A stretch of 44,151 nt of DNA from a virus. The position numbers were made by a program, and so were the translations under genes. Below the pieces are notes generated by a model. The model was not told where the DNA came from. It made no database searches and worked only from the letters and a program-made list of their open reading frames with translations. Location: positions 1 to 44,151 of the IMG/VR virus record IMGVR_UViG_3300044641_006862. One strand, given 5' to 3'. Positions 25,944-36,209 of this stretch are shown here, one piece after another; within the stretch, counting starts at the first letter, position 1, and each line of letters starts with the position of its first letter.

Positions 25944-27785
25944 ATGGCAGAAAAGAAGATTTCCTATACGGTGAGGGACTTTCAAGGAGTAAGAACTGAG
26001 CTAATTAATTTTACAAGAACTTACTACCCTGATTTAGTTCAGAACTTTAACGATGCAGGTATTTTCTCTGTAATGTTAGATTTGAATGCTGCGGTAACAG
26101 ATAACCTTAACTATCAAATAGATAGAAGTATTCAAGAAACCGTACTACAGTTTGCACAACAAAAAAATTCTGTTTACAATATTGCAAGAACATATGGTTT
26201 AAAAGTACCAGGTCAAAGACCTTCAGTTGCGTTAGTGGATTTTTCTATTACTGTTCCTGCTTTTGGGGATAGAGAAGATTTAAGATACTGTGGGGTATTA
26301 AGAAGAGGTTCACAAGTAAACGGTGCGGGTCAACCATTTGAAACTGTTTATGATATTGATTTCGCATCACCAATAAATGCTGAAGGAGCTCCAAATAGAA
26401 TTAAAGTACCAAATTTTGATTCTAGTGGTAAGTTAGTAAACTACACAATTACAAAAAGAGAAGTTGTCGTAAACGGAATTACAAAGGTCTTTAAAAGAGT
26501 TATAACACCAAACGATAGTAAACCTTATTTAGAATTGTTTCTACCTGAAAAAAATGTTTTGGGTATAACTAGTGTTTTGTTAAAATCTGGTACTCAGTAT
26601 TCCACAATACCAAACCCACAAGACTTTATTACTATAGGACCTGAAAGATGGTTTGAAGTGGATGCTCTTGTTCAGGATAGAGTTTTTGTTGAAGACCCAA
26701 CTAAAACTTCTGATCAACCTGGTATTAAAGTTGGGTTATATATAACGACATCTAATAAGTTTATTTCTGAATATACACCTCAAGGTTTCTGTAAGTTAAC
26801 ATTTGGTGGTGGTAATATTTCTGCTGACGAACAATTAAAAGAATTTGCAAGAGACGGTAAAGGTTTTGATCTTAGTCGTTACACCAATAATTACGCTATG
26901 GGTGCTGCACTTTCACCAAACACAACTTTATTTGTTCAGTACAGAATAGGTGGTGGATTATCAAGTAATGTTGGTATCAACACAATAACTCAAATTGGTA
27001 CTGTTTCATTTGCGGTTAACGGACCATCGGCAAGTGCCAATGTAAGTGTAACCAATAGTTTACAGTGTAATAATGTTACTGCGGCAATTGGAGGGGCTAA
27101 CCCACCAACAACTGAAGATGTTAGAAACATGGTATCATTTAACTTTGCGGCACAAAACAGAGCGGTAACGGTAAATGATTACAATTCAATTTTAAGAACT
27201 ATGCCAGCACAGTTCGGGGCACCTGCTAAGGTAGCTATAACTGAAGAAAACAACAAAATTAGAATTAAAATGTTGTCTTATGATTCAAGTGGTGTATTAA
27301 CAAATGTTGTATCAAATACATTAAAACAAAATGTTGCGAACTACCTTTCTAATTTTAGAATGATTAATGATTATATATCTATTGAGGCGGCCGAAACTAT
27401 AGACTTAGCGGTAACTGTAGATGTGGTGTTAGACAATAGTCAGAACCAAGGTGCGATAATTGCAAAAACAATAGAAATAGTTACAGACTTCTTTAATCCT
27501 TTAGTAAGGAACTTAGGTCAGAATGTTAATATATCAGAACTAAAAAGATTAATCCAATCTGAAAACGGTATCGTTTCAGTTTCAGATGTTCTGTTCTTCA
27601 ACCAAGTTGGAGGTCAATACTCATCAACTCAAACTTCGATGACATATTTAGACCCTGTAACAAGACAAATCCAACCAGTTGCAGATACTTTATTTGCAAC
27701 ACCAACTCAAATTTACCAAGTTAGATACCCAAATAAGGACATTAATATCAGAGTTCTTAATCTTAAGTCTGTTAATTTCTCTTAG
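25944..27785 (+). CDS. 6: Baseplate wedge protein, gp6/J-like
   Basis: This 613-residue protein matches the gp6 / baseplate J-like family (T4 gp6 is 660 aa), which forms the inner wedge ring. Visible features are the N-terminal DAGIFSVMLDLNAAVTDNLN helix and YQIDRSIQETVL (about 33-65). In the C-terminal third, AVTVNDYNSILRTMPAQFG (about 407-425) and VRNLGQNVNISELKRLIQSE give the usual J-like domain ending in a SVSDVLFFN strand. It lies immediately after gp25. The last 100 bases hold only a shadow ORF. Structural wedge role is firm at family level. Confidence 0.87.
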   Translation: MAEKKISYTVRDFQGVRTELINFTRTYYPDLVQNFNDAGIFSVMLDLNAAVTDNLNYQIDRSIQETVLQFAQQKNSVYNIARTYGLKVPGQRPSVALVDFSITVPAFGDREDLRYCGVLRRGSQVNGAGQPFETVYDIDFASPINAEGAPNRIKVPNFDSSGKLVNYTITKREVVVNGITKVFKRVITPNDSKPYLELFLPEKNVLGITSVLLKSGTQYSTIPNPQDFITIGPERWFEVDALVQDRVFVEDPTKTSDQPGIKVGLYITTSNKFISEYTPQGFCKLTFGGGNISADEQLKEFARDGKGFDLSRYTNNYAMGAALSPNTTLFVQYRIGGGLSSNVGINTITQIGTVSFAVNGPSASANVSVTNSLQCNNVTAAIGGANPPTTEDVRNMVSFNFAAQNRAVTVNDYNSILRTMPAQFGAPAKVAITEENNKIRIKMLSYDSSGVLTNVVSNTLKQNVANYLSNFRMINDYISIEAAETIDLAVTVDVVLDNSQNQGAIIAKTIEIVTDFFNPLVRNLGQNVNISELKRLIQSENGIVSVSDVLFFNQVGGQYSSTQTSMTYLDPVTRQIQPVADTLFATPTQIYQVRYPNKDINIRVLNLKSVNFS

Positions 27786-27808
27786 TGATTTATTTTTTTT
27801 GAAAGAAA

Positions 27809-27830
27809 CCTATTTTTTATTGAAAATAGG
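27809..27830 (+). other. Stem-loop between gp6-like and 1880-aa genes
   Basis: An 8-bp perfect AT-rich stem (27809-27816 with 27823-27830) has a 6-nt loop and no T-tract after it. It sits just before the TATTTAT motif at 27839. It may be an RNA-processing or stabilising hairpin, or chance in AT-rich DNA. Confidence 0.35.
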
Positions 27831-27838
27831 AAATAAAC

Positions 27839-27845
27839 TATTTAT
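27839..27845 (+). promoter_or_regulatory. TATTTAT motif upstream of the 1880-aa gene
   Basis: TATTTAT lies 17 nt before the ATG at 27863. This gene is also one of the few with a Shine-Dalgarno-like AGGA (27853-27856, 6 nt before the ATG). Confidence 0.45.
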
Positions 27846-27862
27846 CAAAAAAAGGAAAATTA

Positions 27863-30800
27863 ATGTCTAAATCATATAGAATAAGGACACAAGTTGGTGT
27901 CGATAAATACATAAATGTAAATTTAGAACAAGATTGGGAACAACTTGAGATATTGTCTCTGAAGATTCTTGCTAATAATATTTACACTCGTTTTTGTGCC
28001 GATTACGGTGTTGTAACGGGTCGTGTATTTGTAAATGGGGGGTTTGGATTACCAAATGCTAAAGTATCAATTTTCATTCCTTTAACTGATACAGACGAAT
28101 TAGATCCCGTTATTTCAGAACTATACCCATTTAGAAGTATTAATGATACAACTGAAGAGGGTTACAGATATAACCTACTACCTAAGTTACCTTCATACGA
28201 TGGACATGTATCCACAGGGTCATTCCCAAACAAAGGGGATGTATTAATGAATGAATCATATATTGAGGTATATGACAAGTATTATAGATTTTCTGTTACA
28301 ACAAACGAAAGTGGTGACTTTATGATTTTTGGAGTACCGACAGGTGAACAAACTATTGTAATGGATGTTGACTTATCGGATATTGGATGTTTTTCTTTAT
28401 CACCACAAGATTTGATACAACAAGGTTTGGCAACAGAAACACAAGTTGATGGAGCAAGATTCAAGTCATCCACAAACTTAAGAGAGTTACCACAAATCAA
28501 AAACCTTATCTATACAGTTAATGTTAGACCATTTTGGGGAAGTGAGGATTTATGTCAAATTGGTATTACAAGAGTTGACTTTGATTTAACAAAACAAGCT
28601 AATATCAATATACAGCCTACCGCAATATTCATGGGATCGATAATATCAACAACTGATGATGATGCTTTAAAAGTAAGTTGTAAACCAAAAAACAATACCG
28701 GTAATCTTTGTGAGTTGATTGCAGGTCAAGGTGAAATACAAGGAATTAGACAAACAATTTTTTCTGATATCAATGGTTTACCTATTCTTGAAAGATGGAA
28801 CATAGAACAAGCAGGTAAAGTTATTGATGGAGACGGAACCTACTTAGTTAATGTCCCAATGAACTTGGATTATGTTACTACAAATGAATTTGGTCAACAG
28901 GTATTATCTGCGGATCCTGCAGTAGGAGTACCTACAAAAGGAAAATACAGATTCAAATTTAGATGGCAAACACAACAAGGATTACAAGGTAGTTTTTTAA
29001 GAGCCGACTTTTTAGTTCCAAACATTAAAGAATATGGTTGGACCAATTCAGGAAACGATCCTTTTGATCCTACACAAATTACAAACTACGCTTATCCACA
29101 AATCCCTATAGGGTTAATATCAGGTCAGACTGTGAGTCCGCCAGCTGGTGGTTACATAAGTCCGATATTTTACAATGTCGAAAGTTATTCAATATACATT
29201 AATGGTGATCAATATTTTGGATCTCCTGAATCTATACAAATTAATGCGGGAGATACACTACAATTTGTGTCAAGTCCTTTAGATAATACAGTAGCTCAAG
29301 ATATCATATTCCAATTTGTTCCTCAATCGCTCTTTGATGTTTATAGATCTTATGCGTTTAGTACCGATTGGGATGATTATGCAAATGCTCAAGAGGCTAT
29401 TAACTGTGAAGATAGCTTCTATGAATTCAAATACAACAAAGTTTATACTACAGGAATGTTCTTGGATAGATATAAAAATGGTATTGGTAGAGCAAGACAT
29501 TTAGGTATAAAAGAAATTGATAACAGAAGCTGTAAGTCTACTGTTAACACATTTCCTGTGAATGACATTATTAGAAACTTTGATTTCATATTTTTCGTTT
29601 TCAATATACTAATTAATATTCTGACTTTTCCAATCCTAACATTACTATTCATAGCCCACTTTATATCATTTATGTGGCCGTTATTGAAATATGTTTTGAT
29701 TGTTCTTGGAATATATTTTACTTACGAAGCGGCAGTTGCATTAGTGGATTCGGTCCAAACAGCGATTGCGGCTTTTAACACGGCATTGGACATGGTAAGT
29801 TTTGGTGCGGGTGCGGTGGTAAATGTTGGAAGTATTTTAGAGGCGGTAAGATTAGTTTTATCCGCAGCGGCCAAAGTTATTGTTGCAACATTTAAATTAG
29901 GGTTATCAATAGCATTTACTGCCGTGGCTGTGGTTGCCGCGGCAAGAATAAAAGGTTTCCCAAGAATTGGTTTACCTATGATCTCTTATCCTGATTGTAC
30001 AAGTTGTGATTGTGATTGTAAAAGTGCTGAAATGGATGATGATTTCGATGAAAGTTCTGTCACTCAACAAATTGAAGCGGCGGGGGCAGCAAATAACGCT
30101 CAACTTGGAGCGGAAGTTTTGTCTATACCTAAAACTTTAATTGCACCTGTTAACTATTCCGGATCTTATAATATTGACCACCCAAATTTGAGTGTTAATG
30201 AAGATAACGAAGGTCCGTATCATCCTTGTGATAGTTTGGGAACTTTGATTGGTGACCAAGCATTATCAGCGGATTTGGCCGTTAGAGCATCTTTAGATTT
30301 TCTTAGATTATTTTCAGGGTATGATGTTCTTTCATCAACATCGTCTAATAAATACATACCAAATCCTCAGTACTTGTTAAAGGCTCCACAACCTTTTCTT
30401 TTCACAGGTAAAAAATTAGCACCACTTCTTTTAAATGCTGCCGCAGATCAAAGAGGTTTCGCATTTCCAAAAAGTGTAACATTAAGTCAAAAACTAAACG
30501 AGTTTAATACTCGAGATAAGTACTTTAAAAGTAGTACAGTTACACCAAACGGTACTGGTGTTAACAGAATTAAAACAACTGTAAATCCATCTTTGGGGTC
30601 TTCATACTATGAAGATCAAGTTCTCGTTGTTTTAATGAATACAGGGGCGGTTTCACAATTAGGAGTTGGAAATGTGGTTACATTCCAAGACCCAAATTAT
30701 GTTAACCCAAACTTTACCTCACCAGGAAACAGATTAACTAACTTAACAGGAGCTACTACCAATCAATTTCAAAACAATGCAATAACAGGTGTAACAACAA

Positions 30801-33505
30801 CAGGTAACACAATTTCTGTGCAAGTACCATACGCTAACCCTAATTCACCAACTTCCTTTTACTCACCAACACCTAATATAGTTATAGTTTCACCTACGGT
30901 AAGTGGATTTAGTGTTCAAGGTAATAACAATGTTGAACAATCATATTTACAATACCCAACTGATATTGAATATTTCCAACTTATAACTGGAGTTACCTTC
31001 AATGATTTTATTGCGTTATCAAATACAGGTAATACAGGGTTTTTTCCATCTCAGTATTTATTACATGATGTTGTCATTGGGGTAAATCAATGTGGTGTTT
31101 TAGATCTTGTTTATAATAATGTGGTTACAAGAATAACTGATTATCAAAATCTTGAGATCTGTATTTTTGTTCGAGGAGTTGATCCTCATAGCGCAAAACA
31201 ACCAACAATTGAATACGATTTATCTAAGATTTTTGGAAAGTCCTATGGACAAGGACCAATTGTTAGTGGAAGTTATTATCTTAATAGACCAATCCAACCA
31301 ACATCAGGAACAGGATATAAACCATTAAGTCATGATACCGCAGACAACACAACAGCTAATTTATATTACCCATCATTTACATTTACACCAACACCATCAA
31401 ATTACACTGCTTTCACCTCTAATTATCCTTACTATTATTTAAGTACTGATGATATTATATCAACAAACTATAACCCATACCCTGGTCAGTGGCAAACTAA
31501 TATAAATTCAAGTAATCAAATATTAACAAACACAAATGGTAGACAATTACCTGTTGCAAATCAATCATTTTATATGGTTGGTGGTACATACATAAGATGG
31601 GTTGATGCTCAATCCCCAACACAAACTATGTTACTATATACGGGTAACAATTCAAGCTCTCCTTCCTGTGACCAAGACTGTCAGAACCTTGAATACTTTA
31701 ATACGGGGTCAACATTCTACACCGGAATAAACGCGGCAGGTAATCTTACGGCATTGTATTCACCGGCTTATTATAGATATAATTTACCTGGTGTTAATTT
31801 TAGTAGTTCTGTAAACATTGTAATGAGAAGTGATAGGTTACCAACCTCATCAACAGTACAAAATGGTGCCACAGGAACACAGACAGGTTTTGGTCTTCAT
31901 CAAAACGATAATTTTGCCGTATTTACCGTACAAGGTCCCGTATCTTATCCGTTCATAACGGCAGGAGGTGATTTATTTACGGGTGAAAATCAAGATGATG
32001 ACCCAACAACACAAGCACTTACAGAAACATTAAGTTGTGAAGGTATGGTACCTTTGGAATGTTATTCAGGTTCAGGTAGTAATGTTGGTGTGGTACCTGC
32101 AGGTCAATGCTCAATTCCTGAAAATCGAATGATTAATGGTTGTTATTGTTTATTGAACAAAACTTATTTAGTTGAATATGGTGCTGACGCTAGATTGTTT
32201 TTAGAATGGAAAGTAAGATTTACAATGAACTTTGCGGCATGTAGAGGAGTATTTGGTCAGGTATTCCAAAACAATTGGATCAATGGAGTTCTTTACATGT
32301 ACAACTTCAATAAGAGAACAACATTTGATGCTTTTGCGAATCCAGTATACAATTACTGTGAAGATGTGATCATGTTCAATGAGATATCAAATGTGTTCTT
32401 CTATAGATCATCACCATGGAATAAATCAACTCAGAGATTTATTGGTAAAGATTCGCCACAAACTAATCCAAATGCTGCTGGTATTAATTTCCCTGGGTTT
32501 GGTTATAACAAAAAACAAATTCAGTTCCCAACAACTATTACCGATTTAGGACCAAGAGATTATTTTATTAATCAAATTTGTTGTACCTCAGGAGAAGATG
32601 GTTTTGGATCATATTATGCTGACCAAATTAAAACAACATCATATCAAGATAATTCAGATATAATCCAATTAGGATTCCTATCAAGAATCTTGAATGAAGG
32701 TGTAAGACAAAGAATGATACCTATATCTACAGGTGGAGATAGTTCTGAAGGAAAGGGTATAATACAATTCTTTAATAGTACAAGAGGTGGGTATAGAATT
32801 GATGGTGATTGGGCTCAAATGTTATCTATAAATTCAGAATGGAAAGTTTTACCGTTCATAACAGATAACTTACCCCAACCTAACCCTAACGATTATATTT
32901 ATTTTGGTGATAACAATAATGGAACAACATCACTTTCAGGGGACGAAATAAGACCTATCATGGGGTTGTTCTTCCAAGTTGATGATGATGAAACATATTA
33001 TAGAAAGATCATGTCCCCAGGTATTGAAACATACAACTTCAACCCATTAATAGAAGAAGACTTTGGTTATCCTAAATCTCAAGAAGTACCGTTTTATAGA
33101 TGGTCAATAAAAAAACCTTCAGTTTCCGCAGGTACTCCTAATATTTTTGGATCTGAGGATAACAATTGGTTTACTGATACATACCCAATACAAACACCTC
33201 AGAATAATCAATTAGGTTTTTACCCTAAAAAATATCAAGACATAGACTTTACAACAGGAGGTGAAAAGTATAGAACCACAACAACACAAAATGGTTTTAT
33301 AAGTAATTATGTTAATGGGGTTCCTACTCCAATTATGAATTTAGCGAACATCTTACAAGGAGACCCAAGTTCACAGAATAACACAACTCAAATTTATAGT
33401 AATTCAATAATAGTTGGAGCACCATATCATTTTTATTTTGGGTTAAATAATGGTAAGACTGCGATCGACAGATTCTTTAAACTATATGTTGTAAACGAGT
33501 TATAA
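27863..33505 (+). CDS. Giant baseplate/wedge-position protein with internal transmembrane-like segment
   Basis: This 1880-residue protein occupies the slot after gp25-gp6, where T4 has gp7. Residues about 48-170 resemble a carboxypeptidase-regulatory-like Ig fold: VVTGRVFVNGGFGLPNAKVS, then ESGDFMIFGVPTGEQTIVMD. Residues about 570-695 are strongly hydrophobic and could form about four membrane helices, including FFVFNILINILTFPILTLLF and AFTAVAVVAAARI. A DCTSCDCDCK cluster (four Cys) follows near residue 712, then an acidic run. The rest is Tyr/Asn/Gly/Thr-rich, typical of fibre-like structural proteins. Similar large proteins occur in uncultured T4-like phages from memory. A virion structural role is likely; membrane insertion is inference from hydrophobicity. 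Confidence 0.65.
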   Translation: MSKSYRIRTQVGVDKYINVNLEQDWEQLEILSLKILANNIYTRFCADYGVVTGRVFVNGGFGLPNAKVSIFIPLTDTDELDPVISELYPFRSINDTTEEGYRYNLLPKLPSYDGHVSTGSFPNKGDVLMNESYIEVYDKYYRFSVTTNESGDFMIFGVPTGEQTIVMDVDLSDIGCFSLSPQDLIQQGLATETQVDGARFKSSTNLRELPQIKNLIYTVNVRPFWGSEDLCQIGITRVDFDLTKQANINIQPTAIFMGSIISTTDDDALKVSCKPKNNTGNLCELIAGQGEIQGIRQTIFSDINGLPILERWNIEQAGKVIDGDGTYLVNVPMNLDYVTTNEFGQQVLSADPAVGVPTKGKYRFKFRWQTQQGLQGSFLRADFLVPNIKEYGWTNSGNDPFDPTQITNYAYPQIPIGLISGQTVSPPAGGYISPIFYNVESYSIYINGDQYFGSPESIQINAGDTLQFVSSPLDNTVAQDIIFQFVPQSLFDVYRSYAFSTDWDDYANAQEAINCEDSFYEFKYNKVYTTGMFLDRYKNGIGRARHLGIKEIDNRSCKSTVNTFPVNDIIRNFDFIFFVFNILINILTFPILTLLFIAHFISFMWPLLKYVLIVLGIYFTYEAAVALVDSVQTAIAAFNTALDMVSFGAGAVVNVGSILEAVRLVLSAAAKVIVATFKLGLSIAFTAVAVVAAARIKGFPRIGLPMISYPDCTSCDCDCKSAEMDDDFDESSVTQQIEAAGAANNAQLGAEVLSIPKTLIAPVNYSGSYNIDHPNLSVNEDNEGPYHPCDSLGTLIGDQALSADLAVRASLDFLRLFSGYDVLSSTSSNKYIPNPQYLLKAPQPFLFTGKKLAPLLLNAAADQRGFAFPKSVTLSQKLNEFNTRDKYFKSSTVTPNGTGVNRIKTTVNPSLGSSYYEDQVLVVLMNTGAVSQLGVGNVVTFQDPNYVNPNFTSPGNRLTNLTGATTNQFQNNAITGVTTTGNTISVQVPYANPNSPTSFYSPTPNIVIVSPTVSGFSVQGNNNVEQSYLQYPTDIEYFQLITGVTFNDFIALSNTGNTGFFPSQYLLHDVVIGVNQCGVLDLVYNNVVTRITDYQNLEICIFVRGVDPHSAKQPTIEYDLSKIFGKSYGQGPIVSGSYYLNRPIQPTSGTGYKPLSHDTADNTTANLYYPSFTFTPTPSNYTAFTSNYPYYYLSTDDIISTNYNPYPGQWQTNINSSNQILTNTNGRQLPVANQSFYMVGGTYIRWVDAQSPTQTMLLYTGNNSSSPSCDQDCQNLEYFNTGSTFYTGINAAGNLTALYSPAYYRYNLPGVNFSSSVNIVMRSDRLPTSSTVQNGATGTQTGFGLHQNDNFAVFTVQGPVSYPFITAGGDLFTGENQDDDPTTQALTETLSCEGMVPLECYSGSGSNVGVVPAGQCSIPENRMINGCYCLLNKTYLVEYGADARLFLEWKVRFTMNFAACRGVFGQVFQNNWINGVLYMYNFNKRTTFDAFANPVYNYCEDVIMFNEISNVFFYRSSPWNKSTQRFIGKDSPQTNPNAAGINFPGFGYNKKQIQFPTTITDLGPRDYFINQICCTSGEDGFGSYYADQIKTTSYQDNSDIIQLGFLSRILNEGVRQRMIPISTGGDSSEGKGIIQFFNSTRGGYRIDGDWAQMLSINSEWKVLPFITDNLPQPNPNDYIYFGDNNNGTTSLSGDEIRPIMGLFFQVDDDETYYRKIMSPGIETYNFNPLIEEDFGYPKSQEVPFYRWSIKKPSVSAGTPNIFGSEDNNWFTDTYPIQTPQNNQLGFYPKKYQDIDFTTGGEKYRTTTTQNGFISNYVNGVPTPIMNLANILQGDPSSQNNTTQIYSNSIIVGAPYHFYFGLNNGKTAIDRFFKLYVVNEL

Positions 33506-33506
33506 T

Positions 33507-35402
33507 ATGAATGTAGATCCATCAACAAGAATAATTGAATCAACTCAGAGGTTTAAATCGGCACCTTTGAGTGATCAGTTTATTAATGTACCATTGAAAC
33601 AATCAATGAAAGAATTGGTTGAATTTGATCGTACAACAGATCTTAGTTTACTTGCGGTTTTTGATGAAGAAAGACAACAATCTACAATTTTTAGACCTGT
33701 TACTAAGTTTACAATTTTATTTGAAAACGCTTTAAGTGGGTCAACAACATATGTACCATATAGAGATAACCTATATTATACAAACGCACTACAAAACGCA
33801 ATTTCTTATTACCCAACAGGAAATGTACCATCAGTACCACCACAACCAACAGATCAAACAGTACCTTGGGATGGACTCCCACAATACCCTGAGTTTGATT
33901 TTATTAGAACTGATGCTGGCGTACAAGGTTATACCGCAGGATCAGGAAGACATTTAGATTTTAAATCAGTTAGTGCAACAACTTACAATTGGTCACACTA
34001 CTTAAGTTATGCTTACTCAAATAACCCAAACAAACAAATGTATGCCGTTGAACCACAGACTCAAATATCTTGGAGTTGGGTGGCATCAGATGGAATACCT
34101 TTTTATATTGTTGCGGGAAGTGATCTTATTACTAATCAGATTACATTTAAGTGTCCTATAAAACATAATCTTAGTATTGGACAATTTGTTTTGTTGTCTA
34201 TAAACTATAACAATAACTCCATCTTCCAAGTTGATAGTTTAGGGGATGGTGGTTCAGGATCTGAGGAATATATCTTTGGTATTCAAAATGTTGGATACAC
34301 AGGAACAACTTTTGTAACCCTAAATCAAGGTACATTCAAAAGAGTTTTGGATAAGACAAATTTGGCCGATACTATTAGTTCATATTATGTTAGAAGACAT
34401 AGATTACTTACGGATTCAGATTGTGCTGTGTTAGTTAATGCAGGATACGAAAAGAATGTGTATAACGATAAAACAAAATGTGAGATCAAACCTTTAACTC
34501 CTAATCAGGTTAAAAGAACTTCTGTTAAAGAAGGGTCAAGATCCTATACCTTATCATTCAATTGTGATGTCGATTTAAGAAATTTATTAGATAATCAAAA
34601 CAGACCAATAAGTAAATTATATTTTACAACAGTATGGAGAGGTTATTTTGGTTGGACACAAAAATTAAAACAAGGGTGGGAATTCAATACCTATTTAGAT
34701 AAAGGTAAACCACAGGTATGGTGGGACCAAAATAATTTAGATTCAAATACTACAATCAATCAATCTCAATATACTTCTTTGGTAAATCAAGGACCATTCT
34801 TCTATAACGATTTATTGACCTCAGGTGATACGATAGATGGGGATTTTTGTGAATGGAATAATTTTGAACAAATAGAGAGAACACTTTCAGTTTATCAACA
34901 CAAAATTACTTACAACAATAATTGGTTTAGTTTGAATTTCTCAACTTTACCAACAACAAATTTGTTTGGATATTTTTATCAACCTCACAACCCAATCGGG
35001 ATAAGAGAATTTTCAGAATACATTGAAGAATCAAACGATCAGAACATCGTGGATCTTCCTGAATATTCTTACTATTCAACATTAAATTCATCTTTTAGAT
35101 GGAGAGATCTTTATCCTTATGGTTTTATTAGTGGTGATGGTGTTGGTGTTGATTATCCTTTTTTGAATAATGCTCATTATCCTTTTATTGATACAATTTT
35201 TAGAATAACACCTGAAAATTATAACATACCAAGTGATTATGCTACACCAACAAATCCTGATGAGTTAGGTCTTTATCAAGGAGGTAAGGTACCTGTCGAC
35301 TTAACAGTTATAACTGACCCTACAACTGATGGTTGTGATGTAGGTCAGATATTGTTTGATATCGGAACTAACCCAAATAACCCAAACCCAAATACTCAAT
35401 AG
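33507..35402 (+). CDS. Probable virion structural protein, 631 aa
   Basis: I do not recognise a named family. The protein is rich in Tyr, Asn, Thr and Trp, with a charged N-terminus (PSTRIIESTQRFKSAPLSDQ) that looks like an attachment peptide and a beta-rich body typical of baseplate or fibre subunits. No signal peptide, membrane helix or enzyme motif is seen. The ATG is 1 nt after the preceding stop, and the next ATG directly follows its own stop, so it is part of one translational unit with the wedge genes. Likely a peripheral wedge component (T4 gp8-gp10 position). Confidence 0.6.
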   Translation: MNVDPSTRIIESTQRFKSAPLSDQFINVPLKQSMKELVEFDRTTDLSLLAVFDEERQQSTIFRPVTKFTILFENALSGSTTYVPYRDNLYYTNALQNAISYYPTGNVPSVPPQPTDQTVPWDGLPQYPEFDFIRTDAGVQGYTAGSGRHLDFKSVSATTYNWSHYLSYAYSNNPNKQMYAVEPQTQISWSWVASDGIPFYIVAGSDLITNQITFKCPIKHNLSIGQFVLLSINYNNNSIFQVDSLGDGGSGSEEYIFGIQNVGYTGTTFVTLNQGTFKRVLDKTNLADTISSYYVRRHRLLTDSDCAVLVNAGYEKNVYNDKTKCEIKPLTPNQVKRTSVKEGSRSYTLSFNCDVDLRNLLDNQNRPISKLYFTTVWRGYFGWTQKLKQGWEFNTYLDKGKPQVWWDQNNLDSNTTINQSQYTSLVNQGPFFYNDLLTSGDTIDGDFCEWNNFEQIERTLSVYQHKITYNNNWFSLNFSTLPTTNLFGYFYQPHNPIGIREFSEYIEESNDQNIVDLPEYSYYSTLNSSFRWRDLYPYGFISGDGVGVDYPFLNNAHYPFIDTIFRITPENYNIPSDYATPTNPDELGLYQGGKVPVDLTVITDPTTDGCDVGQILFDIGTNPNNPNPNTQ

Positions 35403-36209
35403 ATGGATTTTACACGAATTAAAATAGTTAAAGATGACATTGATAAGTTTGTTAACATACCGATTAACATGCAATGGGATTTTATGGGTAGAGACGACAG
35501 TATTCAAGTGTATGAAGCTGAGGCGGTTAGAGAAGTTATTGGATCACCACAAGATTTTGAAATAATAAGATTTGCACATAACATTTTTCCAAACATTGAT
35601 AGTGAGATAAATTATGTGTTTAACTTCTATGATTATTCACAACCAATCACGGCTAACACCATTGGTAACTGGTCGGTTAATTATCTAAATAACGGATTTT
35701 CGGTTACAGATGTTTATTACTTCTCAAAATCATTTACTAACTCATTTTTTAAGTTGGACTTATATGATACCGATGATGACGCAACACAACAGTTATTCAT
35801 TTCAATTATATTACCGGTACAACAAGGGTTGACACAACCCGCATTTCTATCACCAACATTACCACCTGTTGAAATAAAAATACCAAACATGGTTTTGGAT
35901 TCGATAGGTAATGATAAAGAAGGATATTACATATATTGGTTAAGAAAAAGAAATATTATCGACATAAATACTTTTTATATGACTGCTAAGTTTTTCGATG
36001 CAATCACAGGAGTTTTCAAACAAATGACAAACACAAAACAAGATCAACTCACACCTGACAAATTCAACTATGATCATTCACAATACAACTACTATAGAGT
36101 AGACTTAGATTATAATAAAAAAACTTACGAAGTGTTTTCAACATCAACCAATCTTAGAGTTGGTGATTTGTCAACACCGATAATCTGGTATGAATATGTT
36201 AACCCATAA
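35403..36209 (+). CDS. Probable virion structural protein, 268 aa
   Basis: No family is recognised. The N-terminal half is acidic and aromatic (DFMGRDDSIQVYEAEAVREV, about 27-46) and the C-terminal half carries short strands. There is no cysteine-rich or membrane region. Its ATG directly abuts the TAG of the previous gene, and its TAA overlaps the next ATG by one base. This tight coupling suggests its product is needed in fixed ratio with its neighbours in the tail tip. Confidence 0.58.
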   Translation: MDFTRIKIVKDDIDKFVNIPINMQWDFMGRDDSIQVYEAEAVREVIGSPQDFEIIRFAHNIFPNIDSEINYVFNFYDYSQPITANTIGNWSVNYLNNGFSVTDVYYFSKSFTNSFFKLDLYDTDDDATQQLFISIILPVQQGLTQPAFLSPTLPPVEIKIPNMVLDSIGNDKEGYYIYWLRKRNIIDINTFYMTAKFFDAITGVFKQMTNTKQDQLTPDKFNYDHSQYNYYRVDLDYNKKTYEVFSTSTNLRVGDLSTPIIWYEYVNP

